Below are positions 52,554-62,900 of a stretch of DNA of 64,000 bases, in pieces. The first letter of the stretch is position 1, and each line of letters starts with the position of its first letter. The stretch spans positions 62,001 to 126,000 of the forward strand of contig NZ_JAMDGY010000053.1 of NCBI RefSeq assembly GCF_028656955.1. The letters run 5' to 3'. The notes beneath the pieces were generated by a model. It saw only the letters and a list, made by a program, of their open reading frames with translations, was not told where the DNA came from and searched no databases. The position numbers and the translations under genes were made by a program. Origin of the DNA: Pseudomonas fontis (GTDB lineage: Bacteria > Pseudomonadota > Gammaproteobacteria > Pseudomonadales > Pseudomonadaceae).

Positions 52554-53096
52554 AGGGTGTTGCCCTCACTTGTTGACTGTAATGTCCCGTCGGCCTCGTC
52601 TGAGGCCGGGCAGAGTCGTTCTGCCGGTTTATGCGCTCGCTGCCGGCGTGGCGAGCTGAAGTGTTGCCCCATTGCGGTGACAACCTGAGTTGAGTTCTAA
52701 CCAATGCGAGTCACACTGTGAATGACCGTTTTGTCATAAGGACGTAACCTTTCATAGGGTCTAAGGATAAGTAAAAAATTGATTCAGCAAGGGATTTGCA
52801 GCAAAGCCAGCTATCATCAGCCTTTGCCCGAATCTCGAAGCAGATGGCCATCGTTGAGAAACACTTTCAACACGATGGGATAAAACGACGAAGGGTCACT
52901 ATCGGGCCTTCGTAATCGGAATTTTTCGTTCTACCCAGGCATCAAAGCCTTTTTGCCCTGTTGCAAAAGGCGCTGCCCGGGTGGCCCGGCACTCATGGTG
53001 AGTGCCATTCGAGCGCTTGCTGGAAAGGCGTTCGATCAAACAGCGGAGGGGCGATGCGTTTGCCCTTTCACCTATTGCTCAAGGCTTGGATACCTC
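52554..53096. other. 543-base divergent region between rmf and rlmKL
   Basis: No gene fits. It has two hairpins: ACGAAGG / CCTTCGT (52888-52913), followed shortly by ATTTTT, and GCCTTTTTGC / GCAAAAGGC (52947-52971). An unlisted small RNA or a structured leader of rlmKL is possible; I recognised no known RNA. Confidence 0.4.
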
Positions 53097-55301
53097 ATGT
53101 CGGACCGTTTCGAACTCTATCTCACCTGCCCCAAAGGCCTGGAAGGCCTGCTCGCTGAAGAAGCGCGAGGGCTCGGCCTGGAAGACGTGCGTGAGCACAC
53201 CTCGGCCATTCGCGGCACCGCCGACATGGAAACCGCCTACCGCCTGTGCCTCTGGTCACGCCTGGGCAACCGCGTGTTGCTGGTACTCAAGCGCTTCAAC
53301 ATGAAGAACGCCGACGACCTCTACGACGGCGTCAACGAAGTCGAGTGGCAGGACCACCTGGATGCGATCGGCACCCTGGCAGTAGAGTTCAGTGGCCACG
53401 GCTCGGGCATCGACAACACCCACTTCGGCGCGCTGAAGGTCAAGGATGCGATTGTCGACAAGCTGCGCAACGCTGCCGGCGAGCGTCCATCGGTGGACAA
53501 GCTCAACCCGGACCTGCGTGTGCACCTGCGCCTGGACCGTGGCGAGGCAATTCTCTCGCTGGACCTTAGCGGTCATAGCCTGCACCAGCGTGGCTACCGC
53601 TTGCAGCAGGGCGCCGCACCGCTCAAGGAAAACCTTGCCGCGGCGATCCTGATCCGTGCTGGCTGGCCGCGTATTGCTGCCGAAGGCGGCGCACTGGCCG
53701 ACCCAATGTGTGGTGTGGGTACCTTCCTGGTGGAAGCGGCGATGATCGCTGCTGATATTGCCCCTAACCTGCGCCGTGAGCGCTGGGGCTTCAGTGCCTG
53801 GCTCGGCCACGTGCCGGCGCTGTGGCGCAAGCTGCACGACGAGGCGCTGGCCCGTGCCGAAGCCGGCCTTGCTCGCCCGCCACTGTGGATCCGTGGTTAT
53901 GAAGCTGACCCACGCTTGATCCAGCCCGGTCGCAACAACGTCGAACGCGCTGGCCTGAGTGACTGGGTGAAGATCTACCAGGGTGAAGTCGGCAGCTTCG
54001 AGCCGCGCCCGGACCAGAACCAGAAAGGCCTGGTGATCTGCAACCCACCGTACGGCGAGCGTCTTGGCGATGAGGCCAGCCTGCTGTACCTCTACCAGAA
54101 CCTTGGCGAGCGTCTGCGCCAGGCCTGCCTGAACTGGGAGGCGGCGGTGTTCACCGGCGCTCCGGACCTGGGCAAGCGCATGGGCATCCGCAGCCACAAG
54201 CAATACGCCTTCTGGAACGGCGCATTGCCGTGCAAGCTGCTGCTGATCAAGGTCCAGCCGGACCAGTTCGTCACGGGCGAGCGTCGCCAGCCGGACCGCG
54301 AGCGCAGCAATGACGACGAGAACACTCAACCTGTCGTGTCCCAGGCCAACGAGCCGGCACGCCTGAGCGAAGGCGGGCAAATGTTCGCCAACCGCCTGCA
54401 GAAGAACCTCAAGCAGCTGGGCAAGTGGGCCAAGCGCGAAAATATCACCTGCTACCGTGTCTACGATGCCGACATGCCGGAGTACGCCCTGGCCATCGAC
54501 CTCTACCATGACTGGGTGCACGTGCAGGAATACGCGGCGCCTCGCTCGATTGATCCAGAGAAGGCCTCTGCACGCCTGTTCGACGCATTGGCAGCCATCC
54601 CGCAGGCCCTGGGCATCGACCAGAGCCGCGTGGTGATCAAGCGCCGCGAGCGTCAGAGTGGCACCCGCCAGTACGAGCGCCAGAACAGCCAGGGCCAGTT
54701 CACCGAGGTTCAGGAAGGTGGCGTGAAGCTGCTGGTCAACCTGACCGACTACCTGGACACCGGCCTGTTCCTCGACCACCGTCCAATGCGCATGCGCATC
54801 CAGCGTGAGGCGGCCGGCAAGCGCTTCCTCAATCTGTTCTGCTACACCGCGACGGCCAGTGTGCACGCGGCCAAGGGCGGCGCGCGCAGCACTACCAGCG
54901 TTGACCTGTCGAAGACTTACCTGGACTGGGCGCGGCGCAACCTGTCGCTCAATGGTTTCTCCGACAAGAACCGTCTGGAGCAGGGCGATGTGATGGCCTG
55001 GCTGCAGAGCTGCCGTGAAGAGTACGACATGATCTTCATCGACCCGCCAACCTTCTCCAACTCCAAGCGCATGGAAGGCGTGTTTGACGTGCAGCGTGAC
55101 CACGTCGAACTGCTCGACCTGGCCGTTGCGCGCCTGGCGCCGGGGGGTGTGCTGTACTTCTCGAACAACTTCCGCAAGTTCCAGCTTGATGAGCATTTGT
55201 CGGAGCGCTATGCCGTCGAGGAAATCACGGCCCAGACCCTGGACCCGGACTTTGTCCGCAACACCAAGATCCACCGCGCCTGGAAAATTCAGGCGCGCTG
55301 A
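53097..55301 (+). CDS. rlmL: Bifunctional 23S rRNA methyltransferase RlmKL
   Basis: A 734-residue fusion that methylates G2445 (N2) and G2069 (N7) of 23S rRNA. Residues 1-~160 carry a THUMP domain; ~160-395 are the RlmL methyltransferase with DPMCGVGTFLVEAA and the catalytic NPPYGERLG; a charged linker follows; ~440-734 is RlmK with LNLFCYTATASVHAAKGGA and FIDPPTFSNSKRM. ATG 53097 (MSDRFELYLTCPKG) is the family start; the frame runs open to 52953 without similarity. Cytoplasmic, monocistronic. Confidence 0.95.
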   Translation: MSDRFELYLTCPKGLEGLLAEEARGLGLEDVREHTSAIRGTADMETAYRLCLWSRLGNRVLLVLKRFNMKNADDLYDGVNEVEWQDHLDAIGTLAVEFSGHGSGIDNTHFGALKVKDAIVDKLRNAAGERPSVDKLNPDLRVHLRLDRGEAILSLDLSGHSLHQRGYRLQQGAAPLKENLAAAILIRAGWPRIAAEGGALADPMCGVGTFLVEAAMIAADIAPNLRRERWGFSAWLGHVPALWRKLHDEALARAEAGLARPPLWIRGYEADPRLIQPGRNNVERAGLSDWVKIYQGEVGSFEPRPDQNQKGLVICNPPYGERLGDEASLLYLYQNLGERLRQACLNWEAAVFTGAPDLGKRMGIRSHKQYAFWNGALPCKLLLIKVQPDQFVTGERRQPDRERSNDDENTQPVVSQANEPARLSEGGQMFANRLQKNLKQLGKWAKRENITCYRVYDADMPEYALAIDLYHDWVHVQEYAAPRSIDPEKASARLFDALAAIPQALGIDQSRVVIKRRERQSGTRQYERQNSQGQFTEVQEGGVKLLVNLTDYLDTGLFLDHRPMRMRIQREAAGKRFLNLFCYTATASVHAAKGGARSTTSVDLSKTYLDWARRNLSLNGFSDKNRLEQGDVMAWLQSCREEYDMIFIDPPTFSNSKRMEGVFDVQRDHVELLDLAVARLAPGGVLYFSNNFRKFQLDEHLSERYAVEEITAQTLDPDFVRNTKIHRAWKIQAR

Positions 55302-55397
55302 AACATCGAGGGTCGGGGCTGTCAGCAGTGTGGCAAGTAGCTATTATTGTAGGGAGCCCCTGAACACTGCTGCTGGCTGGCGTTGTGAGTGCAATTT

Positions 55398-57791
55398 ATG
55401 TCAATGCAGGTCTCGCGCCCGAAGATGCTCGGCTTTATCAGCGAGGAGGTATCCGCCTGGCTCGTTGCCCTTGTGGCATTGTTGGCCGGCGGACTGCTGA
55501 CTGCATTGTTGGCGCTGGCGGCGCAGAACCTGAGCCAGCAGCAACTGCGCCAGCGCTTTGAGCTGCTGGCCAGTGAGCGTTACAGTCGTATCGAGGAGCG
55601 CTTCGATGAACAGGTGCAACGCCTGGACAGCTTGAGGCGCTTTTTTGTATTCGCCGTTGAAGTGACCCGCCCCGAGTTCGATGGTTTTGCTCGACCGCTG
55701 TTGCAGCGCACCCAGGCTTATTCCTGGGCGCCGCGCGTGGTCGACGCCGAGCGCAGCGCCTTTGAGCAGCAGGCGCGCAAGGTGCTGGGTCGAGATTTCA
55801 GTATTCGTGAGCAGAGCAGCGCCGGCGTCTTGCAGGTGTCGCGCTCACGCGCGTTGTATTACCCGGTGTTCTATACCCAGGCAATGAGTGATCAAGTGCA
55901 GCCGTTCGGCCTTGACCTGCTCTCGCAAACCGCACGCCAGGCAACCCTGGCGCGTGCTGCGGTGCCCGGGGCAATGGCCGTTTCCGACCCGCTGAGCCTG
56001 CTCGGTGTGGATGCCGCGTACGCCCGTGGGGTGTTGATGGTGGCGCCGGTGTTTTCCGAGCAGAAACCAGAGGCCGAGCCCAAGGGCTACGTGATGGCGG
56101 TACTGAGCCTGCGTCAGCTGATGGCCGATGGGTTGCCGGGTGCCAGCCAGGACAATCTGGTGGTGCGTATTCTGGATCTTTCCAGCCCTGCCGAGCATGA
56201 AGTGCTGTTCCAGTCGGATAACCAGGCTGCAGACTCCAGCTTGTCGGCCAGCCACCTGTTGCAGTTGGCTGACCGTCACTATCAGTTGGATATTCGCCCC
56301 AGTGTTGCCTTCATGCAGGCCAATCGCACCTCGGTGGTCGCGGCAGTGGCATTTCTGGGCGGCCTGCTCAGCCTGTTGCTCAGCGCCTTGCTCTACAGCC
56401 TGTTCGGCCAGCGTCAGCGCGCGTTGACCCTGGTCGAGCAGCGCACTGCCGAGTTGCGCATCAGCGAGCAATCGCTGCGTGACACGCACAATCAGTTGCA
56501 CAGTGTGCTGGAGGCCGCGACCCAGGTGGCGATCATCGCCACCAACCTGCGAGGCGTGATCAGTACCTTCAATGCTGGTGCCGAACGCATGCTCGGCTAC
56601 AGCAGCGCCGAGGTGCTGGAGCGCCTGACCCTGGAAGACCTGGTGCTGCCGCAGGAGTTACACGAGCGTGCGCACTTGCTCAGCCTGCGCTACGGCCGGG
56701 AAATCAGCGCTGCCCAGGCAATGCTTGCCGAAACTTCGCAGGAAGGTGGCAGCGAGCCGGGTGAGTGGACGCTGTTGCGCAAGGATGGCAGCCACCTGGT
56801 GGCGAACATGCTGGTAACGGCTGTGCTGGACGAGCATGGGCTGTGGGTCGGGCACCTGGCGATCTGCATCGATGTCACTGAGCGCAAGCGGGTTCACGAG
56901 GCCCTGGCGGCGCGGGATCAGTTGCTGGAAAAGCTCAGCGCCGAGGTGCCGGGGGGGATCTACCAGTTCCGCTTGAACCCGGATGGCTCGTCCTGTTTCA
57001 GCTATGCCAGCGAAGGTTTGCGCGATATCTACGAATTCGACCCCGCGTTGCTGCGCGAGGATGCGACGGCGGTGTTTGAGCGCATTCATCCAGACGACCT
57101 GGCGCGGGTGCAGTTAACCATCCGTTATTCCGCCGATCACCTGACGCCCTGGCGTGAGGAGTACCGCGTGCAACTGCCCGTTGCCGGCTTGCGCTGGGTG
57201 CGGGGGGAGGCGACGCCGGAGCCGATTCCGGAGGGGGGCACGCTGTGGCATGGCTACCTGACTGATATCTCCGACCTCAAGCGGGTCGAGGAAGAGCTGC
57301 GGGCGCTGTCGGTGACTGATTCGCTGACGGGGATCCACAATCGGCGTTATTTCCAGGAGCGGCTGAAAGCGGAACTGGAGCGGGCCCAGCGCGATATGCA
57401 GGATCTGGCGGTGATCATGCTGGATATTGACCACTTCAAGCGGATCAATGACCAGTATGGGCATGCGGTGGGGGACCATGTGCTGCAGAGCTTGTGTCAG
57501 CGGATCAACCACCGGTTGCGGCGCACGGATGTGTTTTGTCGGCTCGGGGGGGAGGAGTTCATGGTGCTGTGCCCCGGGAGCAATGCGGATCAGGCGCATA
57601 GCCTGGCGCTTGAGCTGTGGCAGGGGGTGCGCAATGTGCCGGTGGACGGGGTTGGGCGGGTGACAGCCAGCTTCGGAGTTGCCGGCTGGCGGCCAGGGGA
57701 GGGTGCAGATGCGCTGCTGCTCCGGGCGGATTCGGGGGTTTATGCCGCCAAGCAGGCTGGGCGGGATCGGGTGGAGCAGGAGTTGCCCTGA
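55398..57791 (+). CDS. Membrane diguanylate cyclase with CHASE and PAS domains
   Basis: A 797-residue c-di-GMP synthase. TM1 (WLVALVALLAGGLLTALLALA) is followed by a ~270-residue periplasmic CHASE-type sensor region (RIEERFDEQVQRLDSLRRFF) and TM2 (VVAAVAFLGGLLSLLLSALLYSL). Cytoplasmic PAS domains lie at ~375-495 and ~505-620, and the GGDEF domain at ~630-797. The active-site motif is GGEEF (residues 717-721), so activity is likely; RRTD five residues before it is an inhibitory I-site. There is no EAL domain. The signal sensed is unknown. It is followed by a REP-like repeat and convergent dacB. Confidence 0.9.
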   Translation: MSMQVSRPKMLGFISEEVSAWLVALVALLAGGLLTALLALAAQNLSQQQLRQRFELLASERYSRIEERFDEQVQRLDSLRRFFVFAVEVTRPEFDGFARPLLQRTQAYSWAPRVVDAERSAFEQQARKVLGRDFSIREQSSAGVLQVSRSRALYYPVFYTQAMSDQVQPFGLDLLSQTARQATLARAAVPGAMAVSDPLSLLGVDAAYARGVLMVAPVFSEQKPEAEPKGYVMAVLSLRQLMADGLPGASQDNLVVRILDLSSPAEHEVLFQSDNQAADSSLSASHLLQLADRHYQLDIRPSVAFMQANRTSVVAAVAFLGGLLSLLLSALLYSLFGQRQRALTLVEQRTAELRISEQSLRDTHNQLHSVLEAATQVAIIATNLRGVISTFNAGAERMLGYSSAEVLERLTLEDLVLPQELHERAHLLSLRYGREISAAQAMLAETSQEGGSEPGEWTLLRKDGSHLVANMLVTAVLDEHGLWVGHLAICIDVTERKRVHEALAARDQLLEKLSAEVPGGIYQFRLNPDGSSCFSYASEGLRDIYEFDPALLREDATAVFERIHPDDLARVQLTIRYSADHLTPWREEYRVQLPVAGLRWVRGEATPEPIPEGGTLWHGYLTDISDLKRVEEELRALSVTDSLTGIHNRRYFQERLKAELERAQRDMQDLAVIMLDIDHFKRINDQYGHAVGDHVLQSLCQRINHRLRRTDVFCRLGGEEFMVLCPGSNADQAHSLALELWQGVRNVPVDGVGRVTASFGVAGWRPGEGADALLLRADSGVYAAKQAGRDRVEQELP

Positions 57792-57792
57792 G

Positions 57793-57842
57793 TTTTTTGG
57801 GAGCCCTGCGGGCTCCAGCGCAGCCTATCGGCAGCGGCTACA
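57793..57842. repeat. Copy of the dispersed intergenic repeat
   Basis: TTGGGAGCCCTGCGGGCTCC then AGCGCAGCCTATCGGCAGCG, ending GCTACA, matches the right half of the element at 25833-25882 with few changes. Its own GGGAGCCC / GGGCTCC hairpin may act as a terminator for the diguanylate cyclase gene. Confidence 0.75.
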
Positions 57843-57902
57843 AAAGACAGAGCAAGGCAGCGGCCCCGTACAAGATGGATAAGCCCACAGGCCCGAAAAC
57901 CA

Positions 57903-59366
57903 TTAAAGCTGATTGGCTACCGCCCCACCCACCAGCTTCGGCTGCTTGTACAAATCCAGCAGCACCTGATCCAGCACAACCGAAGCCCCCCAAGGCCGCG
58001 GGTCGTTCAGGATGGCCACCACCGCCCAGGTATTGCCATTGCTGTCCCGGCTAAACCCGGCGATCGCCCGCACGGTATTCAGGGTACCGGTCTTGATATG
58101 TGCCTCACCGGCCATGGCCGTACGCTTGAGGCGCTTGCGCATGGTCCCGTCCATGCCCGTCAGCGGCATCGAACTGATGAACTCGGCAGCGTAGGGGCTC
58201 TGCCAGGCCGCCTGCAGCAAAATGGCCATCTCCCGTGCACTGACCCGCTCGGCACGCGACAACCCGGAACCGTTCTCCATGACCAGGTGCGGCGCCGTGA
58301 TGCCTTTCTTGGCCAGCCACTGCCGCACAACGCGCTGCGCAGCACGGGCATCATCACCATCGGCATCGGTGCGGTACTTCGCGCCCAGGCTCAGGAACAG
58401 CTGCTGGGCCATGGTGTTGTTGCTGTATTTGTTGATGTCGCGAATGATCTCGACCAGGTCCGGCGAGAAGGCGCGGGCCAGCAAGCGCGCGCTTTTTGGC
58501 ACCTGATCTACCCGGTCACCCCCGCGAATGGAACCGCCCAGCTCACTCCAGATGGCCCGCACGGCCCCGGCAGCGTAGGTCTGGTGGTCAAGCAGCGACA
58601 GGTAGGTCTGCGAGTTACAGCCTTCACCCAGCTGGCCGGTGACGGTAACGCTCACCCCATCCGGCTGGACCATCGGGTTATAGCGCACATCCCCGGTGCA
58701 CTGCTTGCCGGCGGTGGCCTTCACCTGGTTGTCGATGCGAATGCTGGCAATCGGTGGCTCGACCGAAACCAGCACCTTGCCGCCATCGTTGCGGGCGACA
58801 AAACGCAAGGCCTTGAGGTTGACCAGCAGCGAGTCCGGCTTGACCAGGAACGGTTTGTTCACGTCACCGCCGTCATCGTCGAAGTGCGGCAGCTGCGGCT
58901 GCACGAAGTGGCTGCGGTCCAGCACCAGGTCACCGGTGATGGTTTGCACGCCATTGGCACGCAGGTCACGCATCAACAGCCAGAGCTTTTCCATGTTCAG
59001 CTTCGGGTCACCGCCACCCTTGAGGTAGAGGTTGCCGTTCAGGGTGCCATTGCTCAGCGTACCGTCGGTGTAGAACTCGGTTTTCCACTGGTAGGTAGGG
59101 CCGAGCATCTCCAGGGCCGCGTAGGTGGTGACCAGCTTCATGGTCGACGCCGGGTTGACCGATACATCGGCATTGAAGATGGTTGGGGTGCCTGGGCCAT
59201 TGAGCGGCAGCATGACCAGCGACAACGCGGAGTCGTCCAGCTTGTTGGTCTTGAGGGCCTGCTGGACCTTGGGCGGCAAGCTGGTATTGACGGGGGCGGC
59301 ATGGGCCGCAAAGGTCAGGGGCAGAACCAGACCGGCAAACAGCATCGAGCGAAGAGATGTGATCAT
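57903..59366 (-). CDS. dacB: D-alanyl-D-alanine carboxypeptidase/endopeptidase DacB (PBP4)
   Basis: A 487-residue class C penicillin-binding protein that trims peptidoglycan cross-links. A signal peptide (MLFAGLVLPLTFAAHA) precedes three penicillin-binding motifs: Ser74-x-x-Lys77 (PASTMKL), SNN in KYSNNTMAQ, and KTG in HIKTGTLN. Length and spacing suit the family. ATG 59366 is chosen; an in-frame GTG two codons upstream is possible. Periplasmic. In P. aeruginosa, inactivation of dacB is known to affect AmpC induction. Confidence 0.95.
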   Translation of the reverse strand: MITSLRSMLFAGLVLPLTFAAHAAPVNTSLPPKVQQALKTNKLDDSALSLVMLPLNGPGTPTIFNADVSVNPASTMKLVTTYAALEMLGPTYQWKTEFYTDGTLSNGTLNGNLYLKGGGDPKLNMEKLWLLMRDLRANGVQTITGDLVLDRSHFVQPQLPHFDDDGGDVNKPFLVKPDSLLVNLKALRFVARNDGGKVLVSVEPPIASIRIDNQVKATAGKQCTGDVRYNPMVQPDGVSVTVTGQLGEGCNSQTYLSLLDHQTYAAGAVRAIWSELGGSIRGGDRVDQVPKSARLLARAFSPDLVEIIRDINKYSNNTMAQQLFLSLGAKYRTDADGDDARAAQRVVRQWLAKKGITAPHLVMENGSGLSRAERVSAREMAILLQAAWQSPYAAEFISSMPLTGMDGTMRKRLKRTAMAGEAHIKTGTLNTVRAIAGFSRDSNGNTWAVVAILNDPRPWGASVVLDQVLLDLYKQPKLVGGAVANQL

Positions 59367-59580
59367 GTGCACTGAAACCCTGCGAGCGAGGGGTGATAAA
59401 AACCAGGGCTGAATAGGGTGATGGCCCCGGTGTGAAAAATATAGCGCGCATTATGCCCCAAGGTAGCCGCGGATGTGCCCCCGAATGCATGCAACGGCAA
59501 TGAAATCTCGGGTTTTAGTCAGGCAGCGGGGCGGTGAAACTGGTAAAGTGCGGCGCGTTAATACTTAAGAGGATTGTTTC

Positions 59581-59925
59581 ATGGCCACTAACCGTTCCCG
59601 CCGTCTGCGCAAAAAACTGTGTGTAGACGAATTCCAGGAGCTGGGTTTTGAGCTGAACCTGGATTTCAAGGAAGACCTGACCGACGAAGCCATTGACGCC
59701 TTCCTCGACGCCTTCCTGACTGAAGCCATGGATTCCAACGGCCTCGACTACGTTGGCGGCGAAGATTTCGGTCTGGTCTGCAAGGCCCAGCGTGGCTCGG
59801 TAACCGAAGAGCAGCGCGCTGCTGTCGAAGCCTGGCTCAAAGGCCGCAACGAGCTGACCAAGATCGAAGTCAGCCCGCTGCTGGACGCCTGGTACCCAGA
59901 GAACTCGGTTAACCCGGCTTCCTGA
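59581..59925 (+). CDS. yggL: YggL family (DUF469) 50S-associated protein
   Basis: A 114-residue small acidic protein. The block RSRRLRKKLCVDEFQELGFEL is typical of the YggL family, reported to associate with the 50S ribosome. AGAGGA precedes the ATG. Monocistronic, with a terminator 12 bases downstream. Confidence 0.92.
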   Translation: MATNRSRRLRKKLCVDEFQELGFELNLDFKEDLTDEAIDAFLDAFLTEAMDSNGLDYVGGEDFGLVCKAQRGSVTEEQRAAVEAWLKGRNELTKIEVSPLLDAWYPENSVNPAS

Positions 59926-59936
59926 TACCTCGCTCA

Positions 59937-59963
59937 AGCGGCAGCCCCAGGGCTGCCGCTTTT
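59937..59963 (+). terminator. Terminator of yggL
   Basis: Perfect 11-base stem AGCGGCAGCCC / GGGCTGCCGCT, two-base loop, then TTT; it also faces the end of the convergent kinase gene. Confidence 0.88.
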
Positions 59964-59966
59964 GCT

Positions 59967-62900
59967 TTACCCCTCGCAATCTTCCTGTTGGCCTACCGGC
60001 TTGGCAGGTGCCAGCTCCGCCAGCGCCTCGCGCAACGCGTGTTCAACGCTCCTCATCGCCCGCAGTACCAACTGTTTACGCCGACGCAGCACCGGTTCCG
60101 GGGCCTGCGCTTCGCATGCCGTTTCCAGTCGCTCACACGCCCGCATCAGCAGGTGTGCCTCAAGAATCCGCGCCACGCCCATGATCCTGTGCGATGTATC
60201 ACGTAGCACCTCGGTATCGCCGTGGGTCTCAGCGGCGTGCAGTTGCTGCTGATCCTGCGGGCTGCTGCGCAACAATTGCTCCAGCAGGCGGTGCAACGCC
60301 TTCGGGCAATCACCGATTATCGGCTCAAGCCCTGGCAGGTTGATCAGGTTCGACGTTGGTAGCGCTTCGAGGCAGCGCAAACGCACTTCGGCCAGGCGCA
60401 TGCCAAGCCCCTGCAGGCCAATCGGCTTGAGCAGGCAATCATCCATCCCGGCTTTCCGGCAGCGCTCACGGACTTCCGGTTGTGCATTGGCGGTGTAGCC
60501 GAGCAGGGTGCACGGCGATAGATCGCGCTGACGCTCCTGTTCGCGTACCGCGCGGGCAAACTGGTAACCGTCCATGCCAGGCATGTTGCAGTCAATGATC
60601 AGCACGTCGTAACAACCCTGATGCCAGGCGTCCAGGCCTTTTTGGCCACTGTCGACGGCAGTGTGGCGTACACCGAGAAAGTCCAGTTGCTGGCCCATCA
60701 ACAGCAGGTTGGCAGGGTGGTCATCGACCACCAGCACATTCAGCGCGGGGTTGGGCGGGGGCAATGAGGGTTCGGCTTGTTCCGGCGTATCACAGGCCGG
60801 CAGGGCGATCAGCGGCATGCTGATGTTCACTTGCGTACCAATCCCGGGCGCGCTGTTGAGCACCAGTTGACCCCCCATCATTTCGCACAGGTTACGGCTG
60901 ATCACCAGGCCCAGGCCGGTGCCGTTGCGCGCTAGCTGGCTGTCCGGATCAATCTGCGAAAAGGGTTGGAACAGGCGCTGCTGATCGCTGGGCGAAATAC
61001 CGATGCCGCTGTCGCGAACGCTTAGTTCCAGCTGCACTTCACTGTCTGTCGAACAGGCAGGCATGCTCAGTTGGATGCCGACCCGGCCTTGCTCGGTGAA
61101 CTTGATTGCGTTGGTCACCAGGTTCGACAAAACCTGTTTGAAGCGCAATGGGTCGAGCAGTACATCCCGGCGTGCACTGGCGTCGATGGCCAAGGTCAGT
61201 TGCAGGCCCTTCTGCCGCGCCAACCCCTCGAAGATCTGCCCTACCGACTCCACCAGGTTGGCAGGGTTGACGCGCTCAGGGCTCAGGTGCAGGCGGCCGG
61301 ACTCGATGCGGGCGATGTCGAGGATATCGCCGATCAGTGACAGCAGGTCTTGTGCTGAGCGATAAGCTACATCGATGGCGGGGCGATCCAGTTGGCCGCC
61401 GTCCGCGCGTTTCAGGGCCAGTTCGAGCATGCCGATCAGCGCGTTCATCGGTGTGCGGATTTCATGGCTCATGGTGGCCAGGAAGGTGCTTTTCGCGCGG
61501 CTGGCTTCATCGGCCTGCTCCTTGGCCTGGCGCAGCTCCTGGATCAGTTGGCGCCGCTCGCTGATGTCCAGCCAGCCGCCGATGATGCCTTGCACTTCGC
61601 CCAGCGAGTTCTGGTAGGGCAGGATCCAGTGGTAGATGGTCAGCTCGCGGTTTTTCAGCATCAGCGGGCGGTCGACAATCAGCGGCGTACCGGCGTCGAT
61701 CACCTGCTGGTAGTCGGCTTCAAGTTGCTGCGCCTGGAGGCTGGCGAACAACGGCGTGTCATGGATCGACTTGCCCAGCACATCCTCGGTCCGCGCATCC
61801 AGGGCCTTGAGGAAGCTGTCATTGCACAGCTGCAGCAATCCCTGGCGGTCGCGTACGTAGATCGGATGCGGGGTGCCGTTGACCAGCGCGCGCATGAACT
61901 CAAGCTGGTCGTTGAGCGCCAGCTCCGCAGACTTGCGCTGTTTGATCTGGCGGCGCATCCAGGCATTCCAGGTCAGTGACAGTAACAGCAGTATCGATGT
62001 GGCGAGAATGATCTGGACGATAAGTGGCTGGTGGCTCTGCCAATAGGACGGTGGTTCACCGCTGTAGCGTCGCCAGCGGTTGTTGATCGCACTCATGTCC
62101 TCCGGGGCGATGCTCAGCAAGGCCTTGTCGACAATGCTGCCCAGTTCCGGGGTGTCGCGGGCGGTTGCCAGGGAGAAATTCGCTGGTGTGCTGCCGATGG
62201 TCGAGCGGATGGTCAGTTGGGGCTGGGTACCGAGGTTGAAGTTGGCGTTGATCAGCGCGGTGACCATGCCATCGACCTGCTGTTTGTTCAGCGCGGTCGC
62301 GGAGGCTGCGCTGCCTTCGGTTTCCACCAGGTGAATGCGTGGGTACTGTTGGCGCAGGCTGTCTATCAGCAGGTTGCCACGGGTGATCGCCAGGCGGCGC
62401 CCAGAGAGCATCTGCAAGTCTTCAGGTTCGCCGGCGCCTTTGCGGGTCATCAGCACATAGGCGTTCTCCAGGTAAGGACGGCTGAAGCTGAGGGTGCTTT
62501 CGCGGGCCGGGCTGTTGCTGATGGCCGCGATCAGGTCGACTTCGCCGCGGTCGATCAGGTCGATCATTTCGGTGACGCCGCTGCTGCGGTGGAAGGTGAA
62601 GCGCATGCCGGTGCGCAGGCGCACCAGCTCCAGCAGGTCGACAGCCAGGCCTTGCAGCTCGCCAGACTTGTCGAAGAAGGTCAGGGGCGCGGCACTGTCG
62701 CTGACCGCGACACGGATCACCGGGTGTTTTGCCAGCCACTGCTCTTCGTTGGCCGATAGCTGCAACTTGCGATCCGTCAGCAGCACGCTGCCGCCGGCCC
62801 CCCAGCGCTGGGAAATATTGCTGCGGGTGGCACTGGTCACGGCACTCAAGGTGAGGTTGAGCAGTGCCAGCAGGTGCGGGTTGTCTTCACTGACCGCAAA

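Noticed and set aside
53256..55274. 672-codon minus-strand frame
   Set aside because: Antisense shadow of rlmKL.
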